28,782 nt of DNA, taken from NCBI GenBank assembly GCA_016296655.1, contig JAEDIW010000035.1, positions 1 to 28,782 on the forward strand, in the 5' to 3' direction. Every line of letters starts with the position of its first letter. The first letter of the stretch is position 1. Origin of the DNA: Treponema sp. GTDB lineage: Bacteria; Spirochaetota; Spirochaetia; Treponematales; Treponemataceae. The notes under the pieces were generated by a model. It was not told the DNA's origin and made no database searches. It was given only the letters and a program-made list of their open reading frames with translations. Shown piece after piece: positions 1 to 8,245 of this stretch. Position numbers and translations under genes: made by a program.

Positions 1-7
1 TTTTTTT

Positions 8-156
8 TATTCAGGGGTTAATACAACCCCTGAAAACGAGCGAGTCAAGGCCTTGAGCGAAGCGTGCCTTGACCGGTCGTATTGAGGGGGTAGTACAACC
101 CCTCAAAACGGCGAAGTCAAGGCTTTAAGCGTTAGCGTGCCTTGACTCGACGTATT
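8..156. repeat. Tandem two-hairpin repeat units (locus 1)
   Basis: Two tandem copies of a unit of about 72 bp, each made of two hairpins and bounded by TATT. Copy 1: CAGGGGTT (12-19) pairs with AACCCCTG (25-32), then GTCAAGGC (44-51) pairs with GCCTTGAC (66-73). Copy 2: GAGGGG (84-89) pairs with CCCCTC (99-104), then GTCAAGGC (116-123) pairs with GCCTTGAC (139-146). TATT occurs at 8-11, 80-83 and 153-156. Copy 1 is essentially identical to 15794-15865 in the tatT-tatP gap. The copies differ in the first stem and in the second loop while both stems are kept. No coding potential is seen. The orientation is unknown and the array may start outside the window. Confidence 0.85.
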
Positions 157-206
157 TCAGTCAAATTTTTGCAGAAAATAGCCTGAGAATGTAGCTGTAC
201 GGAGCG

Positions 207-227
207 TTCAAAACCGCTGGTTTTGAA
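207..227. repeat. Perfect 9-bp inverted repeat
   Basis: TTCAAAACC (207-215) and GGTTTTGAA (219-227) are separated by GCT and form a perfect 9-bp hairpin. It follows the tandem hairpin units and precedes the first gene, so it may belong to the same cassette family. There is no T-tract, so it is not a typical intrinsic terminator. The rest of 157-352 is AT-rich and shows no gene. Confidence 0.6.
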
Positions 228-352
228 TGGAGTCGAAGGGTGGAAGTAAGGAAAGCCGGAAAAAGTTCCATAAAAGATAAATGTAACTTCTTAGCCATTC
301 TTTTCTTTTATTTAAAATGAGGTTATGATAAAATATAAAGTCAGGAGTTATT

Positions 353-736
353 ATGCCAGTTAAACTTATTGGAACTGTTATTCTTTTGGGGCTTGTCACT
401 TTTTTTGCAGGCTTTAACATTGACAACAAATGTAATGTAAACCTTATTTTCAGGGAATTTCAGAATGTTCCTGTTTTTTTTAGCCTGATGATAGCCTTTG
501 TTGCAGGTATGACTGTCATGATTCCGTTTACAATTGGAAAAAAACGCAGGTCAAAAAAATCTGCTGATGAATTGAAAAATGAAAAAATTCAGGAAAAAGA
601 GGCGCTGAAAGCCAGAAAAATTGCAGAAAAACAGGAAAAACTTAAAAATAAAATCAAAAATAAACTTCCTGAATCTGGAAACGGAATGGAAGAGCCTCAT
701 TTGCCTTCTGATGAACAGAAAAACAACCTCTCCTGA
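353..736 (+). CDS. Small LapA-like membrane protein
   Basis: A 127-residue protein with two hydrophobic segments (about 5-22 and 44-62) joined by a short loop, followed by a highly charged Lys/Glu-rich tail, probably a cytoplasmic coiled coil (about 65-110). This two-helix layout plus coiled tail resembles the LapA/YciS (DUF1049) family of small inner-membrane proteins, linked in other bacteria to envelope lipid assembly. Treponemes lack classical LPS, so that role should not be carried over directly. The start is supported by AGGAG at 343-347, 5 nt before the ATG. It is 36 bp upstream of the SPOR-domain gene on the same strand, which suggests a shared envelope-related transcript. Family assignment is by pattern only. 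Confidence 0.6.
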   Translation: MPVKLIGTVILLGLVTFFAGFNIDNKCNVNLIFREFQNVPVFFSLMIAFVAGMTVMIPFTIGKKRRSKKSADELKNEKIQEKEALKARKIAEKQEKLKNKIKNKLPESGNGMEEPHLPSDEQKNNLS

Positions 737-772
737 AGTTTGTAAAATAAACTCTGACGGATTATCGGAAAA

Positions 773-1918
773 ATGAAAAAAAATTGCATCGCAAATTGTC
801 TTACAAAGTTTCTTTCAAATGGATTTACAGGAAAAAAAATTGTCTGTCTGCTGGTTTTTTATTTTTGTGTCGGGGTTTTGATTTTTGCGGGAGAAGCTTC
901 CGAAATAATTGCTGAGTGCGCCAAAAAGTCAAAGGCGGAAGATTCCATAGAATATGTTGAAAAAAAACTGAAGCAGGTGAGCGTTCCTGCTGAAAAACGT
1001 GCCCTGCATATATTTCTTGGTATGATTCAGGAACAGCTTGGCAATTTTGACTTTGCCCGTGAAAACTATGCTGCAGCTGCTGGAATTGCTGCAGGAGATG
1101 CCAGCGGAGTTATAAAAAAAAGCAACGAACAGCTTGTCCTTGATGCCGTGCGTTGTGCGCTTTCTTTGGGAGATTATGCCCTTGCAGATTCTTATTTGAA
1201 TTCTTCTGTAAGAAATTCTGAATCTGCTGAAATTCAGTCCTATATAGTTTTGTATTCTTTGTGGAGTTCGCTTTGCAAGGCAAAAAACGCTTTGCAAATT
1301 CAAGAATCTGTAGTAATGCTTGAAGCATATACTCAAAGGCCTTCTTTGTCTGCTGTGCATCCGCAGATGCTTTTGACTTTGTGGTATGTTACGGGTTCTG
1401 AAAAATGGGCAGAACAGTTAAAAAAATCTTTTCCAGCCAGTGCGGAATCTGCTGTAGTCGGCGGAAAAATTCAGCTTATGCCGGCGCCATTCTGGTTTTT
1501 TGTTCCGCGTTCTGGAGTTGCGCTGCCTGAAATTGCAAATGAAGATGTTACTTTTGAAACTTTGCCTGGTCTGCAGAATGTTAAGGATTCTGAGCAGTCT
1601 GGAAAAAAATCTGTTCTGAATGAAAAATCTAATCTGTCTGAAAAAAACGAACTTGCAGAAAATAATACAGAAAATACAGAAAATAATTCGGAAAATGCGG
1701 AAAAACCTGTACATCTTCAGCTTGGACTTTTCCGTGAAAAAGAAAATGCACAGAATCTGGTTGCCCGCCTGAAAGAAAAAGGTTTTGAAAGCCATGTTCT
1801 GATGGAAAAAAGACCAAGCGGAACTCTTTATTATATTGTTGTTGTGGATGATACCTCTGAAATAATGGCGGAAAAATTACGTTCCTCGGGGTTTGACTGC
1901 TATCCTGTTTTTAACTGA
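773..1918 (+). CDS. SPOR-domain envelope protein
   Basis: A 381-residue protein. The basic N-terminus is followed by a hydrophobic segment (about 22-40), a signal peptide or membrane anchor. Residues about 45-215 are helical and Ala-rich, in TPR-like style. A low-complexity Asn/Glu/Lys linker spans about 275-310. The C-terminus (about 312-381) is a SPOR domain, with the typical pattern of VHLQLGLFREKENAQNL, then a Gly-Phe turn, then the YYIVVVDD strand. SPOR domains bind septal peptidoglycan lacking stem peptides, so a role in cell division or wall remodelling in the periplasm is likely. It follows the LapA-like gene with a 36-bp gap. The Shine-Dalgarno sequence is weak (CGGAAA next to the ATG). 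Confidence 0.75.
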   Translation: MKKNCIANCLTKFLSNGFTGKKIVCLLVFYFCVGVLIFAGEASEIIAECAKKSKAEDSIEYVEKKLKQVSVPAEKRALHIFLGMIQEQLGNFDFARENYAAAAGIAAGDASGVIKKSNEQLVLDAVRCALSLGDYALADSYLNSSVRNSESAEIQSYIVLYSLWSSLCKAKNALQIQESVVMLEAYTQRPSLSAVHPQMLLTLWYVTGSEKWAEQLKKSFPASAESAVVGGKIQLMPAPFWFFVPRSGVALPEIANEDVTFETLPGLQNVKDSEQSGKKSVLNEKSNLSEKNELAENNTENTENNSENAEKPVHLQLGLFREKENAQNLVARLKEKGFESHVLMEKRPSGTLYYIVVVDDTSEIMAEKLRSSGFDCYPVFN

Positions 1919-2043
1919 CAGATTTCAGCATTCTTTTTATATTCCTCTGCTGAATCACAAAGGCCTGAAAATCATAAATCAGGGATTTTTCTGTCATGCA
2001 TTGTGTAAATCATTTATTTTCATTAAGATAACCTCAGAAAGTT

Positions 2044-2063
2044 GCGAAAAACAGTTTTTTCGC
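2044..2063 (+). other. Hairpin in the lysS upstream region
   Basis: GCGAAAAA and TTTTTCGC flank a short loop in the 190-bp gap between the SPOR gene and lysS, about 46 bp before the lysS start. It has no T-tract after the stem, so it is not a standard terminator. It could be a leader structure of lysS. No T-box or lysine riboswitch was recognised. Confidence 0.35.
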
Positions 2064-2109
2064 TGTATTTCTGAAAATTTTTACAAAAATTCAATTTTAG
2101 GAAAAATAA

Positions 2110-3741
2110 ATGGCAAGAAATCCAGAAGAACTCTGCCACTGGGCTGACCAGCAGGCAGAACGCATCATTAAGCAGAAAGGTGACCTTGATTTATATACCT
2201 GTGCCTCTGGTATTACACCTTCAGGAACTGTTCATATCGGAAATTTCCGTGAAATCATTACTGTAGATTTGATTGTCCGAGCCCTTCGTGATCGTGGTAA
2301 GAATGTACGTTTCATTTATTCATGGGACGATTACGATGTATTCCGCAAGGTTCCAGGCAACATGCCAAAGCCGGAAGTCCTTCAGAATTATCTGCGCTAT
2401 CCGATTACGATGGTGCCAGATACTTTTGAGCGTGATGAAAATTATGCACGGCATCATGAAAAGGATATTGAAATGCAGCTGCCTCGTGTTGGTATTCATC
2501 CTGAGTTTTTGTATCAGGCAAGCCGCTATCGTGCAAACCGTTATGCAGAGGGCATGAAAACTGCAATGCAGAAACGTGATGTCATTAAGGAATGTCTCAA
2601 CACATACCGCGATGATGAGCACAAGATGAAGGCAGAAGATGTTTACTGGCCTGTCGCTGCTTTCTGCTGTAAATGCAACAAAGATGAAACTGAAATCCTT
2701 GAATATGATGGCGAATATGGTATTACGTATAAGTGCAATGCCTGTGGTCATGTAGAAAAAGGTGATTTGCGTACATCAAAGGAATTCAAGTTAGGCTGGC
2801 GTGTAGACTGGCCGATGCGTTGGAGTGAAGAAAAAGTATGCTTTGAACCAGGCGGTAAGGATCATATTTCTCCAGGCGGTTCGTATGATACTGCAAAATT
2901 GGTTTCAAAACGGCTTTATGGCTGGGATGCTCCTGTAACAATGAAGTACGACTTTGTAAAGCTTAAGGGAGTTCCTGGCAAAATGTCATCTTCCAAGGGG
3001 AAGGTAATTTCTCTGGTTGATGCTCTTGAAGTTTATCAGCCGGAAGTTCTGCGTTATATTTTTGCGCAGAATAAAGTTGACCACGAATTTTCAATCAGTT
3101 TTGATTTGGACGTAGTTACAGTATACGAAGCTTATGACAGAACTGAACGAATTGCATGGGGCATTGAGGAACCCAAGGAAAAAGATCCTGCAAAAAAGGC
3201 TTCGATTATTGCGCATGAAAAACGTATTTACGAACTTTCGCAGATTGAAAATGGAATGCCTGCTGTAAAACCGTATCAGGTACCTTTCAGGCTTTTGACA
3301 ACTTTGCTTCAGACTTATTCCGGCGATATTGACGCTGTGATTAAGAGTCTTGGCGATGTAAAACCTGAACAGGAAGAATGTCTGCGCCGTCGTTGTGTCT
3401 GTGCATGGTACTGGATAAACGAATCTGCACCTGATTGTGCTCCTGACTTCTGTTTTAAAATCCGTACTGATGGCAGCAAGGCTGAAGATATTACAGGAGA
3501 TATGCTTACTGCTGTTCAGCGTGTGCGTGATGAAGTTGTTCCAAGAGTCGGTTCTTTTGAAACTGATAAGGAATGTCAGCAGGCAATGTACGACATTGCA
3601 ACTGGCTTAGGACTTGAAGCAAAAGCTCTGTTTACGGCTTTGTACCATGCCCTTATTAACAAGGATCAGGGACCTCGCCTTGCAAGCTTCATGAAAATAA
3701 TCGGTAAGGAAAAACTTGCAGAAATATTGAAAGTTTATTGA
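2110..3741 (+). CDS. lysS: Class I lysyl-tRNA synthetase
   Basis: Attaches lysine to tRNA-Lys using ATP, in the cytoplasm. At 543 residues it is the archaeal-type class I enzyme, not the class II LysRS of most bacteria. Seen: the class I signature HIGN at 42-45 within a TPSGTVHIGN context; the KMSSSK loop at 291-296; a zinc-binding pair of Cys clusters, C186-C187-x-C189 and C209-x-x-C212-x-H214; and the C-terminal helical anticodon-binding region. Class I LysRS is known in spirochaetes (Borrelia, Treponema) and is usually explained by ancient transfer from archaea. The start is ATG 2110 with AGGAAA about 8 nt upstream; a longer frame starting at 1893 on the same strand is not in this frame and is rejected. 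A hairpin with a T-run follows at 3758-3878. Confidence 0.96.
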   Translation: MARNPEELCHWADQQAERIIKQKGDLDLYTCASGITPSGTVHIGNFREIITVDLIVRALRDRGKNVRFIYSWDDYDVFRKVPGNMPKPEVLQNYLRYPITMVPDTFERDENYARHHEKDIEMQLPRVGIHPEFLYQASRYRANRYAEGMKTAMQKRDVIKECLNTYRDDEHKMKAEDVYWPVAAFCCKCNKDETEILEYDGEYGITYKCNACGHVEKGDLRTSKEFKLGWRVDWPMRWSEEKVCFEPGGKDHISPGGSYDTAKLVSKRLYGWDAPVTMKYDFVKLKGVPGKMSSSKGKVISLVDALEVYQPEVLRYIFAQNKVDHEFSISFDLDVVTVYEAYDRTERIAWGIEEPKEKDPAKKASIIAHEKRIYELSQIENGMPAVKPYQVPFRLLTTLLQTYSGDIDAVIKSLGDVKPEQEECLRRRCVCAWYWINESAPDCAPDFCFKIRTDGSKAEDITGDMLTAVQRVRDEVVPRVGSFETDKECQQAMYDIATGLGLEAKALFTALYHALINKDQGPRLASFMKIIGKEKLAEILKVY

Positions 3742-3757
3742 TGAACAACTGAATCGG

Positions 3758-3878
3758 GGCTGTCCAATTAGTTCTGTCAGGCAGAGTTTATTTCAGCATT
3801 TAAACTGTATATAGCGTAGAGATTCCGAAATAAATTTGAAAATGACACTATGAACTTTACTTTTAGGACAGCCTTTTT
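3758..3878 (+). repeat. Near-palindromic MITE-like element or lysS terminator
   Basis: GGCTGTCC (3758-3765) pairs with GGACAGCC (3866-3873), which is followed by TTTTTG. Inside, further segments pair in the same nested order: AGTTC with GAACT, TGTCA with TGACA, and TTTATTTC with GAAATAAA. The whole 116 bp is therefore one long imperfect inverted repeat. The GGCTGTCC ends resemble IS terminal repeats, but no flanking target duplication is evident. Read from lysS, the stem ends in a U-tract and could act as an intrinsic terminator. The rest of the gap, 3879-4204, is AT-rich with a candidate promoter and a direct repeat but no gene. Confidence 0.65.
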
Positions 3879-3999
3879 GTTTTCAATTTTTTGCAAAACC
3901 GAAAAAAACTCTGAGCTAAGGCTTTTGGCATTACTGAGCATTTCTTTGCCATATTTTTATGCAAATTTTACCTGAATTTGTTTTTTTTCAAATTTATTG

Positions 4000-4008
4000 T
4001 GTTATAAT
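4000..4008 (+). promoter_or_regulatory. Extended -10 promoter of first chemoreceptor
   Basis: TGTTATAAT at 4000-4008 is a perfect -10 hexamer (TATAAT) with the TGn extension. The -35 region is a poor T-rich stretch (3978-3985), as is common for extended -10 promoters. It implies a leader of about 190 nt before the ATG at 4205. Confidence 0.5.
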
Positions 4009-4039
4009 ATTATAGTTTCCTGCTCCTGCTACAAAAAAA

Positions 4040-4071
4040 TCTAGAAAAAATCAAAATCCTCTAGAAAAAAT
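4040..4071 (+). repeat. Direct repeat TCTAGAAAAAAT, 20 bp apart
   Basis: Two identical 12-mers, TCTAGAAAAAAT, at 4040-4051 and 4060-4071. Their starts are exactly 20 bp apart, about two helical turns, just downstream of the candidate promoter. This spacing fits a pair of operator half-sites on one DNA face, but no regulator is known. Confidence 0.5.
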
Positions 4072-4204
4072 AGAATCATTTTTTTTCAATACGTTTTAGA
4101 CTACAAAGGCATACTGGGAGAAAGCTGATATGGATTTTCTTTCATAACCTGATTGTGTCTTTGCCTGGTGAAATTATAAAAAAGTTTGAAAACGGAGAAA
4201 TAAA

Positions 4205-6013
4205 ATGAGTGTTCCTTACAAATTCCGGCTGCTGGTTATATCGTTGTTTTTTTTCTGCCTTTCTTCAGCGGTTATAACTTATATAGGCGTCAAAACGCTT
4301 TCTGGCAGTGCAATAATGGCTTTTTCAGAACGCGGAATTGCGGCTGTTTATAAGGCAAATTCTGCAGTGGATGCCGAGCAGTTTATACAGCTGGCAGATT
4401 TTGGTTCAGAATCACATCCTTACTACAAAATTCTTTACGACAAGCTTTCAAGCATACGACAGGCACAGGGATGTTCATATCTGTATGCAATGGTAAATCT
4501 TGATAAAACAAAGTACAAATATGTTGTAGATTCTTCTTCTCCATTTGATGAAAATTTTAATTCCTGCGGAACAATAGAAGATTTGGGACGGAACTCAAGG
4601 TTCGCTGCAGCCTGCCTTGAAAATCAAAAAGTTACAGTTTCCAGCATCTATAAAAGTGCCGAAAAAGGCTGGGTTATAACAGTATTTTCCCCGATTCTTT
4701 CCAATGGAAAGTCAGCAGGCTTTGTTGCATGCGATTATCGTGTGCAGGAACTTGTTGAAAACATTCACAAGAGTCGCAATAAAATGATTTTATGTGCTTT
4801 TGCGGCTACTTTGACAGGCTTTCTGACATTGCTTTTTTATATCAGCCTGTTTTTCAAGCGGCTGAAAAAGGTTTCAGATGCTATGGAAGATATTTCAAGC
4901 GGCGCCAGAGATTTGACACAGCGCCTGAAAATTCATGGAAATACAGAACTGGACATTCTTTGCAAAGCTTACAATGATATTATAGTAAATCTTCAGGAAA
5001 TGGTAAAAAATATTTCAAAATCAATTGATTCTCTTTCTGATAATTCGTCAGTTTTGCTGAAGCAGAATAATGAAACCATTTCACTGATTGAAAATGCAAA
5101 GTTTTCAATAGAAGATATTTATTCCAAGGCAGACAATCAGAACATGCTTTCAGCCAGAGTTTCCGATGGAATTGATGGTGTTGAAAAAGCCGTTACTATT
5201 CTTGATGAAAAAATTGTACAGCAGTCGGAAGCCGTAGAAAAATCTTCTGAGGCTGTAGAAGACATTCATTCGAGCATTAATTCTGCTAATCAGGCAATTG
5301 AACGCATTTCAAATGAATACGCAGTTATTGTTGCAGAAACGGAAGACGGCAGGCAGAAGCAGAATCAGGTTTTGAATCAGGTTGATGTAATTGTTCAGCA
5401 GGCTCAAAATCTTGCCCAGGCAAATGCAGTTATTTCAAGTATTGCATCACAGACAAACCTCCTTGCCATGAATGCGGCAATTGAAGCAGCTCATGCAGGA
5501 GAATCTGGCAAAGGATTTTCCGTTGTTGCAGATGAAATCCGCAAGCTTGCAGAAAATTCTGCAACTCAGTCTACAGCTGTAACCAAGCTGATTGACGACA
5601 TTGAAAAGGCAATCGAAGGAATCGTAACTGTTTCAAAAAGTTCATCGGATTCCTTTTCTAGCCTTGGAGGAAAAATTCAGGGAATGAACGCTTTGCTTGC
5701 GGAAATAAAAGATGACATGAAAAATCAGAATTCCGGGGCAAAGCATATTCTTGACATGATGCAGCTGCTGTCAAATGCTACGGCAGGCATAAAAGAATCT
5801 TCTGATACGATGAAAAACAATACATTGTCGGTTGTAGAACAGATTGTGCATCTGAAAGAATCTTCAAAGGCTATTCTTATAAGCGGAAACACGGCTTCCC
5901 GGCATCTTGAAAAAATGACTGAAAATGCCGAAATAACCATGACACAGGCAAAGCAAAATGATGAACTGACAGGTTCTGTACATGAAATAGTTGCCGGCTA
6001 CAAGGTTTCTTGA
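4205..6013 (+). CDS. Methyl-accepting chemotaxis protein (Cache-like sensor)
   Basis: A 602-residue transmembrane chemoreceptor. Membrane segments lie at about 9-31 and 193-217. The periplasmic part between them contains a motif like Cache/PAS sensor domains (YLYAMVNLDKTKYKYVVDSS, then a GWVITVFSPI strand), which bind small molecules. A HAMP segment follows, then the long methyl-accepting coiled coil with the highly conserved hairpin tip at about 410-450 (IASQTNLLAMNAAIEAAHAGESGKGF..VADEIRKLAE), which contacts CheA and CheW. No C-terminal CheR-tethering pentapeptide is seen. The start has GGAG 7 nt before the ATG. The ligand is unknown. A second receptor follows on the same strand after 195 bp with its own candidate promoter, so they need not be one transcript. 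Confidence 0.93.
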   Translation: MSVPYKFRLLVISLFFFCLSSAVITYIGVKTLSGSAIMAFSERGIAAVYKANSAVDAEQFIQLADFGSESHPYYKILYDKLSSIRQAQGCSYLYAMVNLDKTKYKYVVDSSSPFDENFNSCGTIEDLGRNSRFAAACLENQKVTVSSIYKSAEKGWVITVFSPILSNGKSAGFVACDYRVQELVENIHKSRNKMILCAFAATLTGFLTLLFYISLFFKRLKKVSDAMEDISSGARDLTQRLKIHGNTELDILCKAYNDIIVNLQEMVKNISKSIDSLSDNSSVLLKQNNETISLIENAKFSIEDIYSKADNQNMLSARVSDGIDGVEKAVTILDEKIVQQSEAVEKSSEAVEDIHSSINSANQAIERISNEYAVIVAETEDGRQKQNQVLNQVDVIVQQAQNLAQANAVISSIASQTNLLAMNAAIEAAHAGESGKGFSVVADEIRKLAENSATQSTAVTKLIDDIEKAIEGIVTVSKSSSDSFSSLGGKIQGMNALLAEIKDDMKNQNSGAKHILDMMQLLSNATAGIKESSDTMKNNTLSVVEQIVHLKESSKAILISGNTASRHLEKMTENAEITMTQAKQNDELTGSVHEIVAGYKVS

Positions 6014-6083
6014 CCTGAATTTAGTGACATTTTGCCGGAAAATACAGGAATGATAAAATCTGTCAATTTTTCTGCCATTTTAT

Positions 6084-6097
6084 AGCTTTTAAAAGCT
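6084..6097. other. AGCTTTTAAAAGCT palindrome
   Basis: A perfect 14-bp palindrome between the two chemoreceptor genes, followed within 10 nt by a T-run (CAATTTTTTT). It may be a weak intrinsic terminator of the first receptor or a protein-binding site; it is too AT-rich to decide. Confidence 0.3.
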
Positions 6098-6132
6098 CTA
6101 TTCAATTTTTTTGAAAATAATGTAAAATTTAG

Positions 6133-6161
6133 TTTCAAATTCCGTAAAGTCATGGTACAAT
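6133..6161 (+). promoter_or_regulatory. Promoter of second chemoreceptor
   Basis: TGGTACAAT at 6153-6161 is an extended -10 element. TTTCAA at 6133-6138 is a weak -35 at 17-bp spacing. Transcription would begin near 6168, giving a leader of about 40 nt with an AGAGG ribosome binding site before ATG 6209. An upstream in-frame ATG at 6152 lies within this promoter and is therefore unlikely to be the start. Confidence 0.5.
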
Positions 6162-6208
6162 TCAAATGTAAAAAAGTTTTTAATTGTCTAAAAATACAGA
6201 GGAAAAAC

Positions 6209-8245
6209 ATGAAACTTCGAATAAAATTTACTTTCTTAACGTTTGGGCTTATAGCAACTCTGGTAATTCTGTCTAGTGGTCTTTATTTTGTTTCTAACAG
6301 AATTATAAAGTTAAAGGACTACAATATCCGTCTTTCAGAAGCAAAGTATGACGTTGCAGATATTTCTGATTATATTAACAAAGTTTTATTCCATGAAGCA
6401 GAACTTAATACTATTTCAAAAGAATGGTCTTTGCGACTTCAGAGAATAACAGATGATTTTGAGGCTCTTAATACTAAAAAAATAAAGGGCTTTGTTCCTG
6501 AAGAAACTGTTGAAAATCTTGCTCAGCTTGAGTCTTTCTGGATGATTTTGAGCGCAAGATTTACGTCTTTTGACAGTCATTTAAAGGCTATTTCCCAGAT
6601 GTCTTTTGATTCCAATGCCTACAATCAGATAAAAAGCCAGGGAATTATGAATGCATGGCTTAAAAATGAAGAGCTTTCAAATATTTCCAGCCTCAGTTTT
6701 GAACTTTTGATTCTTCAGTCTGAAATCCGTCAGTTGTCTTTTGCTAAATCAGAGCTGGATAAGGTAATTGTTGCAAATGCAGAAAGATTTTCTCAGCTCG
6801 TAAGCCAGCAGTATGCCATTTCTTTGATTCTTACGGCAGCTCTTGTTGTTGCAGCTTCCCTGATTTTGGGTTTCTGTGTTTATGGTATTTCCCGCAATAT
6901 CATAAAAAGGGTTAGGAAAATTGACGGCATTTCCGAAAGCCTTGCAGAAAAGGATTTGACCGTTCATACGGATATTTTAGGACATGATGAAATTGCGAAC
7001 CTCATGTTTAATTTGAACAAAACGATTTCAGATTTGAATGAATTTATCCTTGTTGTAAAAAATAATGCCGCTGGCGTAAAATCTTCTGGGTTTGAAATTA
7101 ACAATTCAATAAACGAAACTGCTGTTGCAATTACCCAGATTGACCGCAGCGTAAGTGCAATGACTACACAGTTTGAACAGCTTGGTAAATCTGTTCAGAA
7201 TGCAGTTTTTGCCATTACAAATGTAGATAATGTTGTCCATACATTAGTTGATTCAAATCAGCAGCAGACAAGGGCAATTGCAGAAAGTAATATTGCGGTA
7301 GTTGATATGGCAAAAACAATTAATGTGATAAATTCCGATGCCCATAACCGCATGGAAAACGTTGAACAGATGCAGGAACTGGTTCGTGACGGTGATTCTA
7401 AAATTTCTTCTACAAATGAAAGTCTTTCAAGAATTACAGGACAGCTGGACGATGTAATTGATGTTGTTACGATTATCAATTCAATTGCCCAGCAGACCAA
7501 CATGCTTGCCATGAATGCGGCAATTGAAGCCGCTCATGCAGGTGATGCAGGAAAGGGATTTGGTGTTGTTGCCGACGAAATCAGAAAACTTGCAGAGTCA
7601 ACAAGTGACAATGCCAAGCAGATAAATTCTTCAATCAGCGGAATTGTTGAAAAAGTAAAGGATGCCAACGATTCAAGTAAGATTGCCGCAGAGGCTTTTG
7701 CAAAAATCAGTGTAAGTACAAAAGACATGCTCCAGTCATTTACAGACATTACATCGGGATTGAATGACATTGACAGTAAAACGCAACTGATAAAGGCACA
7801 CACAGGCAATATTTCAGAGGCCTCTGAAACAATCAACGGTTACTGTTCAGACCTTTCTGAGCAGCAGAGAAATATGACCGAAGAAATGAAGCTTATTGAT
7901 ACAATTTATAATGGAGCAATGGCTGGCATAAAGGAAATTCGGGAAGGAACTGAAAATATTGTTAATATGACACATTCTGTTTCACTGCAGAGTAACGGAA
8001 GTTACAAACTGATTGAAAAACTTGAGTCGATGCTTTCTGAATTCAAAACTGTAGAAACTTCTGAGGAAGATGCAGAAAACTCTGCTGATGGAGAAGCTCC
8101 TGAAAATCAGGAAAATGCTGCATCAGATTCTGAGGCGGTTGAAACTGTTAAAAATTCAGAAATACCTGAAGGAACTGTAAATCCTGACAGTGTTAATCCT
8201 ACAGCTTCAACTTCCTTTGTTGAATTTGAGGAAAAAAAAGAATAA
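6209..8245 (+). CDS. Methyl-accepting chemotaxis protein with acidic tail
   Basis: A 678-residue chemoreceptor. The start is ATG 6209 (MKLRIKFTFLTFG), preceded by AGAGG; the frame is open from 6152 but that ATG lacks a ribosome site. First membrane segment about 8-28, a helical periplasmic domain with coiled segments (about 30-200) unlike the Cache-type sensor next door, second membrane segment about 205-228, then HAMP. The signalling tip at about 424-465 is nearly identical to that of the first receptor (IAQQTNMLAMNAAIEAAHAG..GKGF). After the coiled coil there is an unusual acidic tail of about 65 residues rich in Glu, Asp, Asn, Ser and Pro, ending in VEFEEKKE. Its final 47 nt overlap the 3' end of the convergent ABC permease gene. 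Ligand unknown. Confidence 0.93.
   Translation: MKLRIKFTFLTFGLIATLVILSSGLYFVSNRIIKLKDYNIRLSEAKYDVADISDYINKVLFHEAELNTISKEWSLRLQRITDDFEALNTKKIKGFVPEETVENLAQLESFWMILSARFTSFDSHLKAISQMSFDSNAYNQIKSQGIMNAWLKNEELSNISSLSFELLILQSEIRQLSFAKSELDKVIVANAERFSQLVSQQYAISLILTAALVVAASLILGFCVYGISRNIIKRVRKIDGISESLAEKDLTVHTDILGHDEIANLMFNLNKTISDLNEFILVVKNNAAGVKSSGFEINNSINETAVAITQIDRSVSAMTTQFEQLGKSVQNAVFAITNVDNVVHTLVDSNQQQTRAIAESNIAVVDMAKTINVINSDAHNRMENVEQMQELVRDGDSKISSTNESLSRITGQLDDVIDVVTIINSIAQQTNMLAMNAAIEAAHAGDAGKGFGVVADEIRKLAESTSDNAKQINSSISGIVEKVKDANDSSKIAAEAFAKISVSTKDMLQSFTDITSGLNDIDSKTQLIKAHTGNISEASETINGYCSDLSEQQRNMTEEMKLIDTIYNGAMAGIKEIREGTENIVNMTHSVSLQSNGSYKLIEKLESMLSEFKTVETSEEDAENSADGEAPENQENAASDSEAVETVKNSEIPEGTVNPDSVNPTASTSFVEFEEKKE

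Noticed and set aside
6152..6208. Earlier start for the second chemoreceptor
   Set aside because: The ATG lies within the extended -10 promoter and has no ribosome site; ATG 6209 has AGAGG upstream and begins the first membrane segment properly.
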